This document shows positions 54,001 through 64,000 of a stretch of 64,000 bases of DNA, in pieces (positions within the stretch are counted from its first letter, which is position 1; every line of letters starts with the position of its first letter). The DNA is from Proteromonas lacertae (lineage: Eukaryota; Sar; Bigyra; Opalinata; Proteromonadidae). The translations under genes were made by a program, and so were the position numbers. Where the stretch lies: positions 1-64,000 of the forward strand of contig NGBS01000309.1 of NCBI GenBank assembly GCA_002245135.1. Direction: 5' to 3'. The notes under the pieces were generated by a model. The model made no database searches. It was given only the letters and a program-made list of their open reading frames with translations, and was not told the origin of the DNA.

Positions 54001-55873
54001 TAAATCAACTAAAGCAATTTGTACTGCAGTTGTAGCTGGTTGACTTACTCTTGTTCCATTTACTTCATCACTCTTTATTTTATCTAATAATTTCCAACCT
54101 CCACTTATCTCATCACAGTATTTACAACATTCATCTAATGATTTACGGTATGTTTCATTTACTTCATATAAATCCATACCCATATTCTGCCATTGAGCTC
54201 CTTGACCACAGAATACAAAGGCTAATGGTCTATCTTTACCTTCTATGGCAAAACCTTTAAATGCTCTTTTACTATTACCACTGGTGGAATATTCCTTTAA
54301 TATTGTACTAATATCTTCTTTTGTACCTGTTATACTCAATCTATTAGTTAATTGATGTCTTCTCTTTAATAATGTATAACATATATCATCTAAACTCTTA
54401 TTATCATTCATATTGTCATTCCATATACCTAATAAGTTAGAACACATCTGTTGTAATGCTTTCTGAGCTTTAGCGTTGAAGAATAATGAATATCTATTGT
54501 TATCTAACTTTCCTTTCACTTCTACAACTGGTGGTTTTTCATCATATCCTTCCATAATAACGTGTGCATTTGTTCCTCCAATACCAAAACTATTTACACA
54601 TGCACGTCTTGGACCATCATGTTTTGGCCAATTCTCTAATCTGGTTGGTACTCTTAACTTCCATTCATCAAACTTAATCTTTGGGTTTGGAGTTACAAAG
54701 TTCAAGTTCATTGGTATTTGTTTATGTTCTAATGCTAATGCAGTCTTAATCACACCAATAGAACCAGCAGCACCTTCTAAATGTCCACAGTTTGTTTTTA
54801 CTGATCCAATAATCAATGGTCTTTTTCTATTTTCACCACATAATTGATTCTTCAAAGCAGTTGTTTCTATCACATCACCTACTGCAGTACCTGTACCATG
54901 TGCTTCACAGTAATCTATAGAGGTTGGATCAATCTTACCTTCACTATATATTCTCTTCATTAACTCATATTGTGCGATTTCATTGGGTGATGTGATAGCA
55001 CGTTTTACACCATCATGATTAACTCCTAAATGATCAATTAAACAATAAACATGATCACCATCTCTCTTAGCATCACTTAATCTCTTTATTGCGATCATTG
55101 CAGCACCTTCTCCTCTTACATATCCATTACCTCTTACATCGAATGTGAAACATTTGCCATCTGGACTTGTAATACCCCAATCAGTGAAACCAACAAAGTA
55201 TCTTGGATCTAATAAGGCACTACAGCCACCAGCTAAACACCAACTACATCGACCTCTTCTTAAATCTTCACATGCATAGGATAAAGCGACTAAACCACTT
55301 GAACAGGCAGTATCAATTGTTACACTTGGTCCATGTACGTTTAAAAAGAATGACACACGATTAGCTGCCATACATACTGCATTCCCTTGCATAGCGTGTG
55401 ATGTCAATGTATTGTTATCACGACATTGCATATCATTGTAATCTTGTGTCATATGACCCACGTATACACCACATTCACGGTTATTATCGTCAATTACTAT
55501 ACCACCATCTTCTATAGCATTCCAAGCAGACTATTAGAATTAAAAAATATAAAGAATACTTCTAACAACATTCTAATTTGTGGGTCCATCTGAGCTGCTT
55601 CTTTAGGGCTTAAATTGAAAAATGGAGCGTCAAAATCTCTATTGTTTTTTATAAATGCACCTCTTTTTGCTGTCTAAGATAGAATAAATGCAAGAAATAT
55701 ACTGTTTTGCCTTTGGATTTATGATTGGAACCATAATATTTCAAACTAAACCTATCTGGAGGTACATCTGATGTTGTATCTCGCCCTTCCTCCAGAAGCT
55801 TCCAGAACTCATTTACATTTTCACTTTCAGGAAATCTACATCCAATACCAACTATTGCAATGGGTTCTTCCAT
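48036..55873 (-). CDS. Fully reducing type I polyketide synthase fused to a C-terminal alpha-oxoamine synthase
   Basis: Two 29-base introns (55674-55702, 55531-55559) lie in the ketosynthase. Domain order: KS (TACSSG cysteine, EAHGTGT and KTNCGH histidines); AT (GHSSGE serine, NAFHSPHMD, which suggests malonyl-CoA); DH (VDHNIGGSVLAPGA and HPTLIDVAFQ); a structural KR half; ER (HAGSGGVGSCAIQIA); KR (LGSRGLG, with SSISSVIG and GQCNYCAGN); ACP (GIDSI, phosphopantetheine serine); then a PLP-dependent alpha-oxoamine synthase of about 400 residues (GTSASASRLAGG, VDEAHSIG, Lys in GSLGKAFVSAGGYIAG). No methyltransferase domain is visible. Chemistry predicted from the families: a saturated chain is built and released by decarboxylative condensation with an amino acid, giving an alpha-amino ketone. 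Four extra bases (near 52850, 52514, 52290 and 49812) break the frame; removing them gives exactly 2,591 codons plus stop. Active-site residues are intact, so I read it as functional. Confidence 0.92.
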
Positions 55874-57089
55874 GCCTGATATATCTAAATTTATAATGAT
55901 AAATTCAGCTCAAAAATATTTGATGTTCAAGCATTAAGATTTCAGTCAATGTGAGGCTAAAAATATATTCAGTTCTTATTTGTCATAAACACAAAAAACG
56001 TATAGTGATGGTGTTTTAAAAAATTGTTTATTCTTTGAAGTGATGGGTTGATTATTTTAAGAATTTTATCCATCACATAAATATAGCTATAGTATGGCCA
56101 CATCTTAGGATATTTTAAAAATACATTGACATTTATGCAAATGTTATTCCAGTTTTGTATTATGTTCATATTGAAAATGGAATTTTATCTGATTATCAAG
56201 TGAATTAATTTCAATTCGATTATATTTCAATTTTCTGCTTAATTGAAAAAGTTTTAGCTTTGTTACTCTTCATTATGATGCGAGTGTTATCTTTTAGAAC
56301 ACATATTGGTATAGAATAAACAAAAAATCCTTATAGTTAGTTCAAAAAAGTGAAAAGTATCTCACATGTAGTTTGGCTTGAAGAAAAATTCAAATTTTTT
56401 TAAATTTTTATAATCATTTTATACTGAAATGAGATTTCACATGGCTATTTTTTTGCAATGTACGACAATTTTCATATCCATATCTCAAATATATTGTGTT
56501 TCCTTCATTAGCCAACCTTGAAACACACAACATACATTCTTTGGATAAGTTTTAATTTGTTTATATTACCAATTCATATATGATTATGAAGAAATAATTT
56601 GGAATATACACTCAACTAACCTAATCTTAAATAATAGAATACAATATTAATTTATGCTAATAAAAAACTTCAATTCAATTTCATTTAATAAATAAGGAAC
56701 TCACAATAAGTGGTATTGTACTATTTCCTTTCAATCTACACCCATATAAAAATTATCATTTATAGTTCTCTGGTTCATTCATAAATTCCTAATACTATAA
56801 TTATTAATTGCGTAGCAGTGAAGTTATTTATATAATGTAAATAGAGCCGTTTCATATTTTCATTTTTTTGATTTATTATTCAAATGGCAAAAGATAATGT
56901 TATTCAAACATATTATCTGCTTATCATTCAATTACAGCATTTTTTTACAGTTAAAAAACTACCTATATTTCTTCATCTTTCCATATTTCTGGCAATTACA
57001 ATAGCTTATATTTTTATATTATTTTATAGAATAAAAACAATAATATCAAAACTAAAAATTAAATAATAAATATTACTTATATTTATTTT
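55874..57089. other. Long intergenic region upstream of the polyketide synthase
   Basis: These 1,216 bases lie between the synthase start (55873, minus) and the 3' end of the Tat-SF1-like gene (57090, minus). This is the longest non-coding stretch in the window. The synthase promoter should lie at its left end. The shared octamer TTGGCTTG occurs at 56373-56380. One small plus-strand ORF at 56884-57066 is listed separately. I see no tRNA or repeat array. Confidence 0.5.
56884..57066 (+). CDS. Possible small single-pass membrane protein (60 aa)
   Basis: A weak candidate. It would encode 60 residues with one hydrophobic helix (FLAITIAYIFILFY) and a basic C-terminus, a shape seen in real small membrane proteins but also easily produced by AT-rich noise. 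About 35 bases upstream is CCGTTTCAT, also found 20 bases before the pseudokinase start. I recognise no family. Confidence 0.25.
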   Translation: MAKDNVIQTYYLLIIQLQHFFTVKKLPIFLHLSIFLAITIAYIFILFYRIKTIISKLKIK

Positions 57090-58357
57090 CTATGATTTAC
57101 TCAATGATGAAAAGAAATCATCCAACAATTCTTCTTCTATTTCTTTATTATCAATCTTTGTTGCTTTTCTTTCAACCAATATTTCTCCTCCGCCTTCACA
57201 ACTTCTTTTCACTTTCTTATCATCATCATCACTTTTATTCTCAACTACTGGATGTTCATCCTCATAATATTTTGCAGTAATTCTATTTCCATTGAATTTT
57301 CTACCATTCATTAACAATATACACTTTTTAGCTTCTTCATTACTCTCAAATCGAATTGTTACTATACCATCTAGATCTGCACTTACAGCAATAACATTTC
57401 CCACTTTTTTCACACATTCTTCTTCAACATCTTGTTCTATTTCATCTAAAACATTTGGATTCTGTTTAACTTCTTCATCTGTATACATATTGTGTAATAT
57501 AACTACGTTTTTATTGATTGGAGGTGGAGTATCATCAACTATTGTGATATTTTCATTATTTTTTGATAATTTTTGAGTTGAAGAACTACCAAAATCTGCA
57601 GGACATGCCCTATTTATTATAGTTATGTTATACACATACTTTATTCTCCATCCAGGAATAGCTTGATATGTGTCAAGCTGATTATATTATATATTGATTC
57701 AATTATATATATTATTATACTTTAACAGCTGCATTTGCAGCATGAAGTGGAGTTGAAAATGTTACTAATGCATCGCCTTTTGATACACCACTATCATCCT
57801 TATACATTTTGATTTTTTGAACTACTCCATATCTATTGCATAATCTTCTTAACTGCTTTTCTGTATATTTTGGAGGTAAATTTGAGAAATAAACACAACA
57901 TTTTTCTCTCTGTAATCTTTGTCTTTCAAATTCTGCATCTTCTGTGGAAGGTGGTTTAGAAACTGCTACATATTGACTAATTATATATTATAATCAACGT
58001 TAAAATGCTAATATACTGCTGAGTTTGTAAAGCAATAGCTTCTTCTTCTCTTTTCTTTATGATGTTTTTCACATACAATTCATTCTTTTTTCTTGCATCT
58101 TCTAATATCTTATTCTCTTCCTACTCATGAAAAAAATAGCAACAACAAAATACTTCAAACATTGACAAAAAAACATCTGGTAAAGGTGTTGAATCAACTT
58201 TCATACCATATTTAGCCAATACTATTAAATGATCTCGACTTATAACGTTTGAATAATCAATTTGTTTTGCATCAAGAATAGCTTTCAGCTGAGCTACACT
58301 CATCAATTCATAAATTTGATCCTCCTCACTAATTTGACTATTTTGTTGATTATCCAT
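57090..58357 (-). CDS. HTATSF1: Tat-SF1/CUS2-like splicing factor (RRM plus UHM)
   Basis: Five exons with introns 58121-58153, 57977-58016, 57678-57720 and 57610-57639 join to exactly 373 codons plus stop. An N-terminal helical motif (LMSVAQLKAILDAKQIDY) resembles a SAP-like or SF3-type helix pair. A canonical RRM follows (CCVYFSNLPPKYTEKQLRRL, KIKMYKDDSGVSKGDALVTF). The C-terminal U2AF-homology motif shows VVILHNMYTDEEVKQNPN, LDEIEQDVEEECVKKVG, GIVTIRF and GRKFNGNRITAKYY. Tat-SF1/Cus2 binds SF3B1 ULMs and acts on U2 snRNP before branch-site pairing. The acidic C-terminal tail of animal Tat-SF1 is reduced to a short charged end (DDFFSSLSKS). No frame break. Confidence 0.88.
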
Positions 58358-59045
58358 TGAAATAATTACTAATTTTTGAAATTATATTGAATAACTAACT
58401 TGGCTTGTAATTCATTTTAAATTGAATTTTTCACTCTAACAACTGATATTATTATTTTTATGATAATTAGAGGAGAGAAATACCATAATATTATTGTTAG
58501 CAATGAATTTCATAACTAAATAAGTGATTTAAACATGATAGAATTACATTTATAAAATTTAATCGTTATAGTTATTTAAATAACATTAGCTTTGAATTAT
58601 ATTATGTGATTTATTATGATATGAACACCATTTCAATTACTCAAAAAATCTAAATATATTCTAATATATCTAATAAATCTATAAAGCTAGATTTATTCAC
58701 AAAATGAACCTTTACAACATAGGAATGAAATAAAAAACAAATTTGAAATAAGGGTTAGAATGATAATACTATTACAAAAATAGATTCGTTTCATTTCATC
58801 TTTTATTTTAGTATTTAAGTGTACTATCCACATTAATACCGTATTACATTTTTTCCTGTTGGAATCACACGTGTTGTACTTTATACAGCTGAAAGTAGTT
58901 ATATTGTGTTTATTTGTTAGGCAAATCGCATTATCGTAAACAATAGCGCAAATATACCAAAGTATTATTTTTTTTTTATTTAATTTCCATAGTTTAGTTT
59001 TATAGAATCATTTATTCACTTGTACATACAAAGATCCACTTAAAT
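58358..59045. promoter_or_regulatory. Divergent intergenic region between Tat-SF1-like and LRR genes
   Basis: This 688-base AT-rich region separates two divergent genes and should hold both promoters. TTGGCTTG (58400-58407) lies about 43 bases before the minus-strand start. CGTTTCATTTCAT is near 58787. No RNA gene or repeat array was seen. Confidence 0.45.
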
Positions 59046-61240
59046 ATGTCTTTGTATTATAATAATCGAATTAATATACGTACTAGGACTGTATCTGGAC
59101 CGATCAAAAGAGCTTCTCCTAATAAATTCTGTATAAATAATAAAAGAGCAAGAAGAAAATCAAATGAGTCAAGTGTTCTGAATGTTGCAGACATACATGA
59201 TCATATGATGAACCTTGATGGAGTAGTTCAAGTGATTGATAAACTGCTACTCGATCCTTCAATGAAAGACTATTATCATTTACGTTTGAAAGAATATCCT
59301 TCATTAATTATTCCATTGTTTGATGCAATTAAAACAAAAAAATATGAATTAGATTTTAGTAGTATAAATAAATAAATAAATAATAAATGATTATATTCTA
59401 GATTCATATATAATAGCTGATTACTATGAAAGTTATTCATACATATTTAGTCGACTTACAAACCTCAAATCATTGAATATATCAGGGTGTTTTTTAGGTG
59501 ATATAAATTATAATTTGTCTATCTTTTTGTGTTTAGAAAAACTTAATATATCCAATAATTGTATTACAAACAATGGATTTAAGTCAATATGTAACAATTT
59601 ATGTTTTCTTTCAAGTCTCAGATCAATAAATCTTTCTTGTAACTTGTTCAATATTCAATCAATTGCTTCATTAAGAAGAATTATGTACAGTATTGGAGAT
59701 TTAGAAGAGTTTATATTTATTGTTGATGTTTGTGATTATTGTGAAAGAGATAATAAAATAGATGATTGGAGTAATCTATTCAACGATTTTGGCACAAATA
59801 TAGTGAAATTAAGGAATATAGAAACGATAAGAATCAAAGGATTGAATTATGAATTCAAAACTGAAGGATTCAAAAGTATAGTAGAATCTATAATTAGTCC
59901 TGTTTTGAGAGTTTTGGAATTGGATAATTTCAAAGGAACAATATATAATCCTTTTGATTGTATAGATATTTCATTTCTAAAAATTGTTGGAATGAATTCG
60001 TTGGAAGAATTGATTATCACAAGTATATATAATAATAATTATTATTATTACTATTATTATTTATAGGAGTGAATTTAGGTAAATGCTTTTCAGATTTATT
60101 AAAATGTGTTTGTAGTTTACATTCACTAAAAACATTGATATTGGATGTGGAAGGAGAATATGGTACTTTTGAAAAGGAACTTAAGAAATTTGTGGAGTAT
60201 TTATCAAGTAAAAAAGACTGGAAAGTATTGAAACTAAATGAAATATTTTTGTGTTATGAGTTAGTGTATTATTATAAACAGATAGAAGAATCAAATACAC
60301 TAATAGAAATAGATTTACCTTTGTATGATAGATTTCCACCTATGTTATTAAAGAGATGGAAAACAAATTGTATATATATAAGACTTTCTATTTGTTTATG
60401 TATATATATATATATATATATAGATAATATGAGAAATATACAAGGATTATACCAACTGGAAGAATTGCATTTACATGGAAAAGTAGAAGATAATTTTGTT
60501 ATTGATAATGTGGAAGATAGATTTAATGAATTTCAGTCATTAATGAAACTCCATCTAGATTTAAGAGAATGTTCTAATTTTGAATTTGCTGGAATACTAT
60601 GTTGTATTAAAAATTCATTAAAACAATTGAAGGTTGAAGCTTTATTTTCATTTGAAAGACTGTTTGCTTGTATTGATGAGTGTGTTCATCTAGAAAAGTT
60701 GGATATTAGCTGTATAATAATAACATTCTTATATTTTAATTTGTTTTCATAGATAGTAGATTCTTAATAGTAGAATATCCTAATTGTGTGAATAATATAA
60801 AGAATTTAATCTATCTACAAGAAATTATATTCAATCATTGTAATATGGATACTAAAAACATAATATTATTCTTAACCGAAATACACAAGAGTATAACATC
60901 CCAAGATAATTCATTTTTATCTTTAAGGAGTATTGATTTAAGAGACAATCTATACACAAGTGAGAAAATGCTTCTCAAAATTAGTAGTAATTTATTTGTA
61001 AGAATCAAATATTTGAATTTAACACATCTGCCAATACAAAATATAGACGAAGAACAGAGAAAAAAGTTGATATCTTGTAATAACATTAAATGTTTACCAA
61101 ATTGTTTCAATTTGGATATATGTCGTGTAACTCCATCTTCTACAAGATTGAACAGAATGGGTAAGCCTATTGAACAATATTATTTATTGAAAAAGCAAGG
61201 AGCTGTTATTGTATTAAGTGATGACACAAATCTAGATTAA
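59046..61240 (+). CDS. Leucine-rich-repeat protein (ribonuclease-inhibitor type)
   Basis: Five exons with introns 59362-59401, 60023-60066, 60370-60423 and 60712-60752 join to exactly 671 codons plus stop. A basic N-terminus (about 45 residues) precedes a short helical region, then irregular leucine-rich repeats: LTNLKSLNISGCFLGD, LEKLNISNNCITNNGFKSI, LRSINLSCNLFNIQS, LHSLKTLILDVEG, LSLRSIDLRDNLYTSEKM, RIKYLNLTHLPIQN. There is no signal peptide, membrane helix or F-box that I can see. It is probably an intracellular protein-interaction scaffold. Its repeats are of the same general class as those of the pseudokinase at 44647, on the other side of the polyketide synthase, but I cannot show that the two are close paralogues. 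Confidence 0.85.
60400..60421. repeat. (TA)n microsatellite inside an LRR-gene intron
   Basis: A TA run ends the 54-base intron 60370-60423 just before its TAG acceptor. Confidence 0.9.
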
Positions 61241-61345
61241 TTTATGTTTATAACATTTTTTTAAAATTTTGGTTTATAACATTATTGTTGTTATTTGGAC
61301 AAATAATATAATATATAAGGAACTAATGAGATTAATTGGAGTATA

Positions 61346-64000
61346 TTAATTCATTCCTTCAATAGCAGCCATTGATGACTTTCTTTCTCTTAATCTCGTA
61401 CATCTTGGACAGGGCACACCACTCTTAAAGCATTTAATATGGAAAAATCCTTTACATCTTCTGCATTGAACAACAGTCTGTATTTCAAATGGATAGATAG
61501 GTGTTGGATCATAACAATATTCACATAAGAATCCCTTTTCCATACATAATCTACATTCTTGAGTTATATGTTGAGCATATGTATTAACAGCATTTGATAA
61601 GAACTTCTGTAGTTTTCCTTCTTTTATTTCAACTAAATCTGATAGAGAATATAATTCAGAACCTGACATTAGATATAATCTATCTTCCATTAATTCCAAT
61701 AACTATATATAATAATAACAATAATAATAATAATATACTCTATTTGAATTTCTACAAGTGATGATATAATCATGAATAAACACTAATTGATACCTCAAAT
61801 TACGAATCAAACCTAATGTTGGAATCTATTTAATAAAATAAATAAGAATAACAATATATTATATATATATACTGTATCAAATAATCCTGGGTTTATTGCA
61901 CTAATACATATCAATGGAAGTTTATAGATTGTATTTAAATATCTTTGAGCAGCACAACTAACAACATGTTGTTTGAAATCCCAATTATTCAGTATAAATG
62001 CAGGAATAATGAATTTCTCATTCTTGTGGCAATCTTCACAGAAATATAATTGTGTATATTCACAACATCTATAATTGGATTTTAATAAACCATAAGAGAG
62101 AAGTGAATTACAATCAGCACATCTATATTCCTGTAAAGCTAATCTTGCATCAGGTGACATGATTGAAAGATCTTTTACTTCAGTTACTAATGATAAATGA
62201 AGACCACCAGACTATAAATAGATAAATAGATAATTATTATATATACAGCCATTTTTCTACATCCACCAAATAAGACAGGTTTTCCTCTTAAGAATGAACC
62301 GAATGGATCAGCATCAACATCTTCAGGACATTCCATCATTCCATTATCTCTTAATTGCAACAACTATTTATAAAATAAAATAAAATAAAATAATACTCTA
62401 TTCAAATATAATTCTAAATCACTTCTCTTTTGTTCAATATATCTTGGATTGAATGATCTTCCCCATGTTGCTTGAGGTAATGGAGGTAATTGAACTTCAG
62501 GATATTCAATCTGTAATAATTGATGAAGTGCTTTGAATCTACCATATCTTCTCATTACTTTCCATTTCTCATGTTTCTGTTCATTCTTATATTTGTATGA
62601 TCTTTCTATTGATACTTCATATTCAACATGCTTTGTTGGTTCAGGAACAATCTATTAATAAATAAATAAACTATTACAATAGAAATATATATACTTGTGC
62701 TGCTGTAATTTGAATGATCAAATTACCTGAAATACCTCTAGATAGATTCTCAGCATAATAATCACTCATTTTATCACTATTAAGTGATTTTGGTGAAGTT
62801 ATTTTAGAATCAAATGAAGAATCAAGTGTTAATGTCTTCTTTATTCCTTCAATACTCTTTTTCAATTTCTCTCTCTCCTGATCATAAGCTACACTTCCTG
62901 TTCTGGATGATCTTGTTGTCTTTGTTGCTATAGAAACAGCTGTAGTGTGATGACTATTCAAACTCTTCTATAAAAATAAAAAATAATATTATATATAAAA
63001 AAATGAAATTTATATTCATACTCCTCCACTTGAAGTAACAGATTGTTTTTCCAATTTCTTTATTGATTCTTTCAATCTCTTCCTTTCTTCAATAAATGCC
63101 AAATCTTCTCTCTCTTTCTGTCTTTCTTCTAAGAACTTCTCATAACTGTTATTTCTTCTTCTACTACCACTGTTGTTACTTGAATTTGATTGTATTTTCT
63201 GTAGTGGAGAAGTATCATTCTTTTCTGGAGTTAGTAAACCAATACCAGGATCAGTAGTTCTTGCCATTTGCTGTATATCACTTTGAGTCCAATTGAATCC
63301 TATTGGAGCATCCCATTGACTTTCACCTGTAAATTTATTTACATAATATGTTCTATTATCAGCAATATCTTCATATTTCTCCCATTCTTGAACTGCTTGC
63401 TCATGTTGTTGAGTTAATTGCATTATTCTTTCTTTTAATAACTCTAATAATAATAATAATAATATATATATATATATACGTTCTTCTGACTTGATTGGTG
63501 ATAAAGATACTCTTGAACTTCTTTCTTCAGTTTGAGTTGGTGGAATATATTCATATTGTTCACCTGGTGTGATTTTACTGATTTCCTCTAAGTTGTCTGG
63601 TTTTTCTAAGTCACTGTCACTGTCATCGACCATTGGAGTTTCTTCTTCTTCTTCTCCACCTTCTTCTTCATTCTCTTTTCCATCTTTTGGCTTTGTTTCT
63701 GTTGTTTCTGTTGATATTTCAGTAATTTCATTAGTATTTCCTACACTTGCAGCTGTTGTTAATTGTGGAGGTAAAGAATCTGCAGAGATTGCTGGCTCAT
63801 TTCTTACTTCAAGACTTTCATTCTCATTTGTACCAGTAGTAGTAGTTGTTGTTGTTGTACCAGTTGCTGTTGTTTCTTCATCATTAGCCTTCTTCTTTCC
63901 TTTCTTTGGTTTCTTCTTCTTTATCATCTTCTTCTTTCTAATAACATTAATAGGTTCAACAATATCAGTATCATTCACATCAAATGGTAAATTATTTGTA
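61346..64000 (-). CDS. WW-PX-Rubicon-homology (RH) protein, 5' end beyond window
   Basis: The frame stays open to base 64000, so the N-terminus is missing. The order is: a Lys-rich then acidic disordered region; a WW domain (WEKYEDIADNRTYYVNKFTG followed by ESQWDAP, near 63300-63390); charged coiled coil; a PX domain (IQITAAQ...MRRYGRFKALHQLL, RSFNPRYIEQKRSDLELYLN, 62360-62740); then a C-terminal RH (DUF4206) domain of zinc-binding cysteines (YRCADCNSLL, YFCEDCHKN, QECRLCMEKGFLCEYC, VQCRRCKGFFHIKCF, CPRCTRL). PX binds phosphoinositides. RH domains of Rubicon, PLEKHM1 and DEF8 bind RAB7 and control endolysosome and autophagosome traffic. At least seven short introns separate the exons, all GTAT-TAG and in frame. 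I see no RUN or PH domain in this part. Confidence 0.88.

Noticed and set aside
49862-54847. Antisense ORFs across the polyketide synthase
   Set aside because: They overlap domains with intact catalytic motifs on the other strand and show no protein family of their own.
28675-55000. Programmed +1 ribosomal frameshifting at in-frame stop codons (Euplotes-like)
   Set aside because: Many breaks end in a stop where skipping one base continues an open frame, which looked like stop-driven shifting. In the four cases with strong homology (CDKAL1 near 7760, PKS near 52514, receptor copy 1 near 1985, receptor copy 3 near 34520) the correct frame resumes several codons before the stop. No shared slip site appears, and some breaks need the opposite sign.
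55874-59045. tRNA or other structured RNA genes in the long intergenic regions
   Set aside because: I looked for T-loop-like and hairpin patterns by eye and found none convincing; a covariance-model scan would be needed to exclude them.

Overview
The window is eukaryotic: strongly AT-rich DNA, standard genetic code (reading frames of more than 2,000 codons, normal use of TAA, TAG and TGA as stops), and genes cut by many very short introns. The introns I could place are 25 to 60 bases long, begin GTAT and end TAG. Homologues of LZTFL1 and CEP104 indicate a cell that builds a cilium or flagellum. I cannot name the lineage; a flagellated protist or zoosporic organism fits.

Layout. 1-6034 (-): 5' part of a giant receptor, running off the left edge. 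6622-8245 (-): CDKAL1-type tRNA methylthiotransferase. 8401-13719 (-): a long, mostly disordered repeat-bearing protein of unknown role. 14174-25897 (+): a complete giant receptor of 3,818 residues. 25969-32583: compact housekeeping and cytoskeletal genes (CHMP6-like ESCRT-III, EB1, LZTFL1, SKP1, CEP104). 32886-44539 (+): a second complete giant receptor of about 3,835 residues. 44647-47983 (+): pseudokinase with leucine-rich repeats. 48036-55873 (-): a fully reducing polyketide synthase ending in a PLP-dependent alpha-oxoamine synthase. 57090-58357 (-): Tat-SF1/CUS2-like splicing factor. 59046-61240 (+): leucine-rich-repeat protein. 61346-64000 (-): WW-PX-Rubicon-homology protein, running off the right edge.

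The most striking content is the set of three paralogous receptors. Each complete copy has a signal peptide, nine tandem periplasmic-binding-protein (Venus-flytrap) modules of about 1.16 kb, and one class C GPCR seven-helix domain. Several modules keep a motif recalling the bacterial urea/amide binding protein UrtA. The second notable item is the polyketide synthase fused to an alpha-oxoamine synthase, which predicts an amino-ketone or sphingoid-like product from one polypeptide. EB1, LZTFL1 and CEP104 form a small group of microtubule-tip and ciliary genes.

Caution: several genes carry isolated one-base frame breaks. Six genes with four or more exons or long frames are exactly in frame (second receptor, EB1, SKP1, CEP104, Tat-SF1, LRR protein). 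CDKAL1, LZTFL1, the third receptor and the synthase become exactly divisible by three after removing 2, 1, 4 and 4 bases. These breaks look like assembly indels more than biology, although the first receptor, with about nine breaks in 3.5 kb, could be decaying.
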